Part shown: piece after piece, positions 13,301-24,423 of the stretch
Layout: each line of letters starts with the position of its first letter
How positions within the stretch are numbered: position 1 is the stretch's first letter
Assembly: GCA_905221605.1 (NCBI GenBank)
Contig: CAJNDS010002316.1
Location: 85,001 to 149,000 of the forward strand
DNA: 64,000 bases
Origin: Symbiodinium natans
Lineage: Eukaryota; Sar; Dinophyceae; Suessiales; Symbiodiniaceae
Reading direction: 5' to 3'
Position numbers and translations under genes: made by a program
The notes under the pieces: generated by a model
Told to the model about the DNA's origin: nothing
The model's input: only the letters and a program-made list of their open reading frames with translations
The model's database searches: none

Positions 13301-16300
13301 GCGCCAATGATGCGCGGGTCGATGCGCCAGATAGTACCTGGAGTGCGAAGGAGGCACGGGTTGAGGTGCATATGGTGTTACGTTCCACGGGCGACTGCAA
13401 CAATGGGGCGCAGGTCTCCGCAGCAGCTGATGATGGAGGTTCACAGGTGGACGCACTGGTGCAACCTGAAGTTAGCCGCGAGGAACGAAATGACAAGGGC
13501 TACACCGGAGCCAATGAGGCAGCTGTGGTCAATGATGGTGGCAATTCTCCTTTGGAAACCATGGAACCAAAGGAGCCTGCGGTGGAAGAAAGTGTGCCTG
13601 CCGTGGATGATCAACTCAATCGCCCTGCAGTGGAAGAAAATTTGCCTGCTGCAGAAGGTGTGACAAAGGACTCCAATGATGGGTCCACTCCCATGAAGGG
13701 AGAAGTGTTGCCGTCTGGAAGTTCGCCGGAAGTCGACACCGAGCGAACTGCAGCAGATGAGGCAAAGCCTTTGGCGGAAAAAAAGGGAGGTCCTGAAATC
13801 CAGGAGCACAAAGGAGATGAGCCTGTGGGACTCGTGGAGCAGGACGAGCAGTGTGACCCAAAGGTGAAGACAAAGGATGCGCCAGGAGCCGATGATACAG
13901 AGGTGGTTTCTGAAGAGCATGCAAAGAAAGTGCCCCGAGCGGGAGCCTTGGAATCACCTGGGAAACATTGCTATCAAGAGGGAGATGAGATCATGGGTCT
14001 AGTGCGCTGCATCAATGGGTATGGAGCCTTTTTGGACCATGGTGATGTGAATGTATTGGTTCCTGCAGAAGGGAACAACACATATCAGTTCAAATTTGGT
14101 GATACTGTCAATGGAACAGTGAAACGAGTGGAAGATGATGGTACCATAATCTTGGACACCTTTCTGGTTTTGGAAGAGGACGTGGAGGACTCTTCTTCTA
14201 CGCTGCGGAAATGGAAACCCAGCGACTGGAGTACGTGGTGGACGGATTCATGGTATGCTGGTCAATGGTACCAAGATTCCAACGGTCAATGGGACTGGAA
14301 ACAGGAGGAAGAGCAATCCGATGAAGAGCTTGTGGTACAGGAGTTATCCTCAGAAGAACGAGAGGAAAGGCAACTTTATGGAGAAAAGATCTACAAAGCT
14401 CTTCTGGAGAATGTAAACGAAGATGAGGCCTATGTTGGAAAAATCACTGGGATGCTGTTGGGTCGCCCAATGGAAGAGCTACAGGAGTGTGTTGCAGATC
14501 ATGCATTCCTCAATGCGGAAGCTCGGCGCGCGTATGGCATCTTGCAAAATGATGGTTGGAAGCCTGATGGTACAGAAAGCACAGGCTTGGGAAAGTTAAC
14601 CACTTTTTCCCGAAAACAGTACCACAACGCGCTTTTCGAACTGGCATGCAGAAAAAGGAGATTTACTCGACCAGTTGTGGGTGAAGCGGTGGCAACGGTG
14701 CTGAATCAAGGGGAAGATGAGTTTTGGAACGCGCTTTGGTTGGACACCAAGCTATTTTTGCAGGAGCTTGATGGTGCAGTGCAATCCATGAGCAAAAGGG
14801 AGAACAAGCCAATGGAAGCCTACATGGACCCTGACCAGTACAAAAAGGCTCACATGACTCCACAGACTGTGTCACCTGGATACAGCAAACTGTGCAAGTT
14901 CTTCAATAAGGGAAGGTGTCGCAATGGTGATGGTTGTCCCTATGAGCATCGTCGTTATGGTGAAGGTTGGCCAGAAGGGGGGTCAACTGATCCAAAGAAC
15001 AGCCAAGAAGCTGAAGATGAGGATGGGAACATCGGTGACCCTCCCACAGAGGAAGGTACAGTGGATGAGGCACAGCAGGAGCGGGAGGATTTAGCCTTCC
15101 GGGCCAAGTACAATTTTGGCAAAGGTGCATCAAAGGGTGAACCTACGTCGGGTGAGCCAAAAGGTCGTCTGTGTCTGTATTACAATCAAGGTGGTTGTAA
15201 ATATGGGACTACATGCAGGTATCGTCACAACGATGACATAGCATTGGAAGGGACTTGGGAGCCCGGCAAATCTTGGGACAATGCTTCCAGGAAGGCACTA
15301 AGGGACGCAGGGTTCCACCATTGCTGTTTCGATTATTACCTCAGAGGACGTTGCCGGAAAGGATCAAATTTCTGCAAGTACTCCCACGACGAGATGTCAG
15401 ATGAGCGGCTGACGCTCCTGAAACACTTGGTACAGGTGGCCAATCAGGTCCGGTTTGAAAAGGAGAGAGGATGGGAAATTTCGGACAGAAGCACTTTTCA
15501 GCCACCTGCGAGTGGGGGAGCTGAATCTTCCTCATCCTCGGCACCAAAAGCGCTGCAAATGACCAATGTGTCACAAAAAGAAGGTGAAAAAGGTATTCTG
15601 GATGAAGCAGAAGCTGATGAACAAAAGAATTCGGTGGCTGAATCCACTGGTACTCGGCTTCAAAATCCGGAGGAGCCAATTGAAAATTGGATGGCTCGCA
15701 ACGAACACCTGTGGGTGTATACCCCTCATGTAAGTGAGGTGATGATTACACTTGGTGTGACCAATGTGTCGGACTTGCAAGAGTTCATCTTTGTGGAAGA
15801 TTTGGTTGACAAAGGGATCAACAAAGTGACCGCATGCAAAATTCTGCAATTGGTTGGTGATGTCCGATATCGTCCGGGAGGACCGGAAAAAGCAGTTCCT
15901 TCCGATGCATCTGTACGGGTACAACAATCTTCTGGGAGCAAAGGAACTGGAAGAGCGGCGGTGCGAACCCTCACTCAGGTGCGTGAAGCTGAAGACTCCG
16001 GTGCAAAAACCATGCCGAGAGGCTCCTATCGGGAGCTTTTTGATAAGGTCAGGTACCGTGATGCTTGGACGCTTGCGCAGAGGTCTCCGCTGTGCGTACA
16101 GAAGCTGCAGTTGGTGGGAGTTGGAATGCCGCCGGTGAACCCGCCAACAAAAAAGTATCGGTCAAGATCAAACCCTGTGAGAAGGGGAAGGCCCTTGCTG
16201 GACAAAAAACAGGTGCGACAGGTGCCGCGCTCTCGGTCACAACGACGAGTGCAACCGGCGGAAGTGGTGGAAAAGCCGAAGCCACTGGAACTGAAGCCTC

Positions 16301-19300
16301 GTGGTGGGTTGTCGTATCGGTTCAGCAGAGCGTGGGCAGATGTGGTGGATGATGATGAACAGGCGGAGGCTTTGGTCTCGTATGCCGCTTCCTCAAGCGA
16401 TTCAAGCGAGGAGGAGACCAATGCCGCACAACGCCTGAAGGAAATCTTTTTGAAAGAAAGGGATTCACAGAGAACTGCGATTCGTGGCAATGTTCCGCAG
16501 AGTGGTTCTTCAGGCTCCAATGACGGGCCGAAAAAATCGGTTCACCTTGGCGAAGGGCGCGACAAAGCGTCGCGGGGGGAGACCCGCCAAGAAGTAACTT
16601 CACAAGTTTTTTCGCTACCACAACCTTCTCGTCGAACTGAACAGTTTCAAAAAAGAGCAAGGGATGGTTCAGTTATGGTTGGTTCGCTGGCGGTGGGCTC
16701 CACGGATGAGGTTTTACCTGGGCAAGGTGTTGCTGGACAGGTGAATGTATCTGAAGGCGCTCAAGTTCTTCCTGGGCAAGAAGTGGCTGGACAGGAGACG
16801 GCGCTGGAAGGAGCAGTGCAAATTCCTGGCGAGGAGACTGACCAAAACGAAGGAGAAGGTGGGAGCAATGAACTCCGTGGTGATGGTGCGAAGACATTGG
16901 ATGTTCGTCCGGTGAAGAATGTTCCTCAGCAATTGCTGGTTAAAGGTCTTCTGACTCGGATTTATTGGAAGGTTGCTGTCGGCAAGTTGCCTGTGGGGCA
17001 CAAGGACTATCAGAAGGGATCCAATAAGATGGATCGAAATTTGGTTATTAGCATGTCATCCGAGGGTGCAAGCGAACAGGATGAGAACCTGGCACTGGAG
17101 GACGATGCTGATCAGTCAATGGGCGACGGTGCGATGGTAGTTCTGGTGTATGATCCAAGGACGCTGATTCAGTCGCCGACAACTGATTGGGTTATGCGTC
17201 GCTCTGGCCAGCAATGGCGTACATGGCACAGAGGATATGTGCTGAAATGGTTCAAGTGGATGAAATGAATGCCCAGCAAGGGACTGGAGCACTCCTTTTT
17301 CAAAGGAGAGATCAAGGATATTATTGTGACCTGCATCATTCGTTCCATGACAATCCGTGCTTGCCGGCGGTGGGAAATTACCCTCTTTCGGTGATGGGTG
17401 CCTTGTTGTCTCCTGGTCTGGAAGGGGAATTCAAAAATACTGACAAGTTTGGAACTGCTATGGAGGCAATTGCCTATGATTGGAGTCGCAGTCCAGGCAT
17501 GGAAGTTCACATTGAACTTATGGCGAGGGTAGCCAAAATGGTTCACCCGTTCCTGAATCTTGGAGCCCAGGGGTCGGTGATGGTTTCGGAATTTCTCTGG
17601 CAGCGCGGGAGGGCCCGGTTGATGGAGTTCCTTCAAGCGGCGACTTGTGCGGACCAATTGGAGGCTCTCTGGAGAAGGATGGACGACGATGCTGATGAAG
17701 AGGTGGATCCTTCGACAGCGGTGCTGGAAGTTCTTGGACCAGAGGATGCGGTACTTGATCAAGGGAACAATGAATCCCTTATTCCCATTGAAGATGCTGG
17801 AGGTGAGACAAGTGGTGACACTGGAGGAGATGGCAAAGCGCCAGAAGTCTCTCCGGAAGAGGAGACATCCAGTGGGTCATCAAGACTGGCGGACACAAGG
17901 ATTTTCCTGTGGTCAGTGTACTCCCGCGTGGCTTCCAATTTCTCTATGCAGGACCGCACTACTGGTAAGATCTTTGACAGCACAAAAGGGTATCCTGGTG
18001 AAGGACCAAGCAATGATGACAATCCTTCCTCTAAGAGGAACTTACCCTGGATCTCGGAAGACTACCTCGACAAAGTGGTGTCAAAAAAGATGGAAAGGTC
18101 TTCAGATATGGATGGGTTTGTTCCGGGAAGTGAGGGACCATTGGAAAAGGCAGAGGTGGAGAATGTTACTGCCTCTAAAATTCTTATGGCTCTTTGGAAG
18201 AAGGGACATAGAGTTGGTTATAGGAGGTTGTGTCGTTTGAACGCATCTGGATGCAAGGTTGGAGCAATGAAACGTCCAATCAAAAGGGTGCAGAAGATTG
18301 GCACTAGAAAGGCCTTCACGAAGATGTTCAATGTTTTTGGATCGTCTCAGCATGGCTCAGGAGTTGGCGGAAAACCAATCATGAAGGTGGTAGGACCAAG
18401 GCCAGGTTTTCCAGCTGTACTCCAAGCACCAAATACTGATAGCACGTCGGGTGAAGGGAGCAGTCCCCAGGTACATGGCAATGTTCATGTAGAGCACAAT
18501 CGCCCTATGGACCGGTATGAGGCAGAGCGCTTGGAGAAGAGGAAGAAGGGCTTCTGCTACTGGTTCGGCAAGGGGAAAGATCGCTGCAAATTTGGTGACG
18601 ACTGCAAATTCATCCATTCCGAAGATGATGTGGTGCTACATTCATATTGGTGCAAATACTATGTGGCAGGGAGAGAATGTTTCGCTGGAAAGGATTGTGA
18701 GTTCTCGCATGATGCAACTGGTGTGAGGTGCATCCAGTTTGCTCGGTCTGGGAAGTGTCGGTTTGGTGACAGGTGTGTCTTCGAGCATGGTGTTCCGCTG
18801 GAAGAACAGAGGCCAAGGTCTCCAAGGACGCCCCCAAGGGATGGTCCAAGGAGAAGTTCTGGTGCAAATGGTGGTGAAAAGGAGATCTCTCCTGAACAGT
18901 TCGATGATGGCGAGGAGGATTTTATGGTTTATGACGATGATACCAAAATGACGGAACTGTTGATGGAGGCGATTTCATTTTTGTCCAATGGCAAGCCAGA
19001 TTTGGCTCGAGCAGAGGCGGACCCATTGTTCAAACTCCTGAAGTTCGCTGGAGATACTGACCAAATGGATCAGGTATGGGTTTCGTGGACCACTGGTATG
19101 TTGACCGTGCTGGAACTTCTCGAAGTAGTGAAGTTTTATGAGATTTCGCTCACGGAGGTGGAAGAATGGGTCAATGACCTGAGGATATGGTACGAGCGAG
19201 CCAATTTGGGAGAAGAAAAGGATTCCAAAAAAGGCAAAAAGAGGTCCCTAGAAAGGGAGTCCAGCAAGGATATTCCTGCCGAAAAAGAAGTGGTTGAGAC

Positions 19301-22300
19301 TTCGGAGACGGAGGTTGCCGTTGAGGAGGAGAAGAAAAAGGTAAAAAAGAAGAGGAAAGCTGCAGCTATCGAAGATCCTTACACTCTCATGGTTCCAAAG
19401 CCGAAGAAGATGCCGGCGATCATTGAGAAGGGTGGATCATCATCCAATGTGGTGGTTTCTGCAGTGGAAAAAGCCTCGAAAGTGCGCACAAAGTCAAATG
19501 TCGGTGGAAAGACAAAGAAGAAGGAGAAAAGTCAGAGTCCCAAGAAAGAAGAGGTGGTAATGGTGCAAGATCCTGAGGAAAAGGATCGTCCATCTGATGC
19601 GGATGCACCAGGGTCTGCCACTGCGAATGTAGAGCTGGGTCAATCTTGCCAGGCGATTGAGGACGCAAAGAGAGAAGGATTGGTATCCTCAATTCAAAGG
19701 GGCGTACAGGATCCTGTTCTTACAGTTTCGGACCTGGAGTATATTCTGCTGCAACTTCACCTCAAGATTGCCAACAATCGGAAAAAGAAGTGATTGGATG
19801 GTGCGGATGAAGGGATGGTTTTTCTCTTTCTGGAGACAGGTGCGCTGGAACAGCCAATGCGCTGACAAATGTGGTGGTTACTATTAAGGGTATGGAAATC
19901 CCTGATAGTAGAAGTCAGTAGCTTTTCGCGTAGCGAAGACCACGGTTTGTGGTGAAGAAGGCCAAGGAGTCTTCAGTGATGAGAGGATCATGGTGAAAAA
20001 AGATTCTCTATGGTTAGTGAATTTAGCCAATGTGCTATAATTTCGTCCTGGTAGACGTAAAACCATATTGTGCATTTCAAGCAGCTGGCTGCTGCCTTAA
20101 TGGCAGTTTTTGGCCAAAGATCTGCACCTCCAATGTGTCCTAGGAAATCCTAGGACAGGGGGAGTGCGGAGCTGCAATTGGTATTGTAGAAAGGAGTTCG
20201 TGTTGGGGTTGGATGGGTCAATGAACCCGGAAATCATATTTGGCTCAAGATGGCCCAGAGCCGTCCGCTTTTCGTTGAAAAGGTTGTGTCCGTTTGTTGG
20301 GTGTTGGGTCTTGTGGGAGGTAGTAGTCCCGACCCTTCTCCCCTGGCCTTTCCCTCAAGGGTGGGGTTCTTCTCTTACTGGTTCGATCTGGGAAATCCAT
20401 ATAGGCAACTGTTAAGGGTTGATTTCTTTCCCTTTTCCCCTTCGGTTGCGCCCGTATAGGGTTTAGGGTTTAGGGTTTAGGGTTTAGGGTTTAGGGTTTA
20501 GGGTTTAGGGTTTAGGGTTTAGGGTTTAAGGGGGGGTTGGGGGGGGTTGGGGAAGCTTGGGGAAGCTTCGGGGAAGTGTAGGGGCTTCAGGGCTTCGGGT
20601 GCCTTAGGGCCTTAGGGTGTTTCAGGCGTTTTAGGGGGGGGGTTTCCCCATGATCTGGGGGGCCAGGAGTCGAAGCTCTCTCCCCAAGAATGCCCCGTGC
20701 GTTTTAGACTTTCCGCGGAGGCCAAGCAGATGCTGAGCCAGGACAGCCTCCGGCAGTCCGGTGTGCCCTTTGCCCGTGCCGTCTACAAGAAGGTGCCCCC
20801 AAGAAGGGCTTAGGGCTTAGGGCTTAGTGCTTCGGGTTTAGGGTTTAGGGCTCCGGGCTTAGGGTTTAGGGCCTTTAGGGTCGACCCTAAAGTCGACCCT
20901 CACACTTGAGGTGTGCACCTCTCGAAGTCCTCGAAAAAAGCCACAAGAGCACCCCCGAAGTGCCCACGCGAGTTCCGAGTTCCTAGACCCTCTAAACCCT
21001 CGAAAATCCCTGAGGCCCGAAAACTCCAGATTCCCCCCCCTAAAGCTCCTGCAAGCCTCGGCCCCGCCAGGCCGAGCGCGAAGCGTACGCCCAAGCCAAG
21101 GACGCATACGTGAGAAAGAATGAGAGCTTCACACAATCTTCTTTAGTGCTGCATGATGTTAAGGAACTTACGATAGTTTCCCTCAGTTAGTTACCAGCAC
21201 GTGGAAGTGATAGTAGAGCCCTTACAAGAGACCTTAGGGCCTTAGGGGTTCTTTAGGGGTCCTTTAGGGGTTCTTTAGGGGTGATTATAGAGGTTTAAAT
21301 ACCTCCTTTTGCCCCGAAACCTACAAGTTCCTGAGCGGAGCAACCCCAGGAGAAGGCCACGAGCTCCGCCATCAACTTGGCCACGAAGGTCGGCTCCGGG
21401 GTGCCTCCTTTTAGGGTTTAGGGTTTTTAGGGTTTAGGGTTTAGGGTTTAGGGTTTAGGGTTTAGGGTTTAGGGTTTAGGGTTTAGGGTTTAGGGTTTAG
21501 GGTTTAGGGTTTAGGGGTCAGGCGTCGGGTTCATTTCTTGTTGGTGATGCGTAGGTGCGCGGGAGGGAGGCTTTGATCCGGTACGCCCGGCGACCTTAGG
21601 ATTCAGGGCTTGAGGGGGTTTAGGCCATTTGGTCTGACCCTAAACCCTAAATATCCCTAAACCCTAAATATCCCTAAACCCCAAACCCGAATCCCTAAAC
21701 CCTAAACCCTAATCCCTAAACCCTTGAAGAGCCTAAACTCTACGCCCCGACATCCCAAGTTCAGGCGGCCAAAGACCGAATCGACGCGGACATCGAAGCG
21801 CAGGTGGCCAAGTACACGGAGGCATCCCAGGGGGGCACCAAAGGGGGGGGTTAGGGGGGGGGTGAGGAGGGGGGCGGGGGGGGGGGGGGGGTGATGGGGG
21901 GGGGGGTGATGGGGGTGGTGGGGGTGGGGGGGTGGAAGGTGGGCTTGGGGATTCGGGTTTTAGGGGTTTCGGGTCGAGGGTTCAGGGGTTGGGTTAGGGG
22001 TTGAGGGTTCAGGGGTTCAGGGTTTAGGGGTTTTAGGGGGTTCAGGGGTTTAGGGGTTTAGGGGTTTAGGGGTTTAGGGGTTAAGGGCTACCCCAAGAAG
22101 TTTCGGGGCTTTAGGCTTCAGGGGCCTCGAGTTTGGGAATAGCTGTTGGCATGTCCTCAGATTGAAGATACCCCAGTATGTAGTAGGGGTGGGGGGGGCT
22201 CCTTTTGGATTTTTTTTGGGAGGGGGGGGGTGGTCACAAAATGCCGGGCCCCAGGAGCAGCGCCCTCAGCTGGAGAAGATGGCCCTGGAAGATGCCGTGA

Positions 22301-24279
22301 ACAGCACCGCGGGCATCAAGAAGACGCTGCAGGAGTCCGTGGGATGCTGCCTTTAATTGGGTTCCTTATGGCTTTCGGAGTGTGTGGAGAGCTTCTTTGT
22401 TTTGTTTTGTTTATTATTATTATTATTATTCTTATTCTTATTCATATTATTGATTTTTTTTTGGGGGGGGGGTTTGCAGTTTAGGCACATGGTTTCGGGT
22501 TCAGTGTATAGGGTTCAGGGTACGCCACCCACCTGACCCAGGAGGCTGCGGTGAAGGAGGCTATGGCCCGGGCCGTTTCGAAGGCCTGAACGCCGAAACC
22601 CCTAAACCCTAAACCCTAAACCCTAAACCCTAAACCCTAAACCCTAAACCCTAAACCCTAAACCCTAAACCCTAAACCCTAAACCCGAAACCCAAGAACC
22701 CCAAGCTGCGAAACTTTGGGATGCCTGATTCTCCTCGAAAGTGGTAAGCCTTAAGCCTTAAGCCTTAAGGCCCAAAGGCCTTTTCTTCATCTGAGCTGGA
22801 AGCAATGTATCCCCAAAACCTAACCTGACACCCTAACACCTTAACCCTGAACCCTGAGCCCTCAACCCTAAACTCGAACCTCCAAGTAGCCCTGAAGCAA
22901 AGTCAGTGGGGCCGGCTTTCTGCAGAAAGGTGAAGGCCCGCGCCCCAATGGTGGCCCAGAAGGAGGCGGAGGCTAAGGCGCGGATTTAGGGTTGAGGGCT
23001 TCGCGGAGGCCGGCACAAGGAGGGCTTAGGGTTTAGGGTTTCGGTTTGGGCCTTAGGGCTTTAGGTTGAGTAAGGGGTTTGAGGGATTTGGGGGATAAAG
23101 GGCTTTTTGGGGATCAATGGTATATGGTGGACTTCGGGGACAAAGGCTTTTGGTGGATTTTGGGGATTTAGGGTTTAGACGCCTTGTGCTGTGCTGGGCA
23201 CAACTCGCAGGTCAAGAAAGCCGCCGCGGAAGAGGCACGGTGAAGACCCAGTTTTAGGGTTCCAGGGTTTCGGGCTTAGGGCGTCCAAAGTGGGTTTAAG
23301 GGAGTCTTATCTATGGGAGCCTATTCTCATAGTGCGTCCAACCGCCGAAACCTTCACCCTAAGTGGCCAAGCTCGCGCTCAACCGCCCCTCGCATGACAG
23401 AGCCCCCAACCTCCGAAGTCCTAACCTCCAAAAGGCCACTGGGTAGGCCTGCCAGCTGCCTTTGAAAGCCTCAAGCCCCGCCGCCCCCCAGTAAAAAAAG
23501 GAAGCCTGTCAGCCCTAAACCCCCAAACAAGATGGCAAAAAACCCAGTGCGATACGTGTCTATAGGCCTCCTTCAGAAGTAAACCCCCCGGAAATCCTAA
23601 CACCCTGAAACCCCCAAACCCTAAACCCCAAACCCTAAACCCTAAACCTCCCAAAGTTGAGCCCCCCAAATGCCCAATGACGGCGAGGCCACCAGGGAGG
23701 CCACCAGGAAGGCCCAGAAGGAGGCCCGCGACGGCCTCAAGAGGAAAGCTATGGTCAAGGCCAGAGAGGAAGCACAGGAGACCGGGTGAGGGTTTAGGGC
23801 TTAGGGCTTAGGGTTTAGGGTTTAGGGGTTTAGGGTTTAGGGTTTAGGGTTTTAGGGTGTTAGGGTTTTAGGGTTTAACAGGGGATGTATGAGATTCGGG
23901 TAGGGGGGGGGTTGCAGGGTTTACGATGTCAGGCTCGTGCATCCAGGAAAGCCACACCTGCTCGCGGATGCACTTACCCCCTGACTCCGTCGCAGTACAT
24001 TCCATACATCCTCTGTTCCCCTAAACTCTAAACTCTAAACTCTAAGCCCCCGAACCCCTGGGAGGACCAAATGTAGCGCCTCCAAAAAGAACCCTATACT
24101 ACTATTACTATTGTTGGGTCATTCTTCGGCGCCCTAGAAAGGATCTTTTTTTCGGATCTTTCCACGGGTCTGAGTAAGGAACGTGCATGCGCGAATGAAG
24201 CTACCAGATGCCGGAGAAACAATGCAAATCTTTTCCTTGTCTGATTATGATAGAGCGAGTTTGAGCTGCTTTAACAACC

Positions 24280-24374
<95 letters not shown>

Positions 24375-24384
24375 ACCCGCAACC

Positions 24385-24423
<39 letters not shown>

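Larger units (their letters stand above)
11631..20456 (+). mobile_element. Non-autonomous Ty1/copia-type LTR retrotransposon (gag-like proteins only)
   Basis: Two 292-bp direct terminal repeats (11631-11922 and 20165-20456) differ at only two positions that I can see, so the insertion looks recent. A 5-bp TAGGG duplication flanks the element. The primer site directly after the 5' LTR matches the anticodon stem-loop of initiator tRNA-Met, the half-tRNA priming known from copia and Ty5. A purine-rich tract precedes the 3' LTR. The interior encodes three overlapping frames with WW, S1-like and CCCH domains. I found no DTGA/DSGA protease motif, HHCC integrase, YVDD-type reverse transcriptase or RNase H. 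It would therefore depend on another element, like the terminal-repeat 'GAG-only' elements described in plants. Confidence 0.8.

Noticed and set aside
13015-19793. Reverse transcriptase, protease or integrase in the LTR element
   Set aside because: I scanned the three frames by eye for DTG/DSG, HHCC, DDE spacing and YVDD-type motifs and found none. A profile search could still find a diverged domain.
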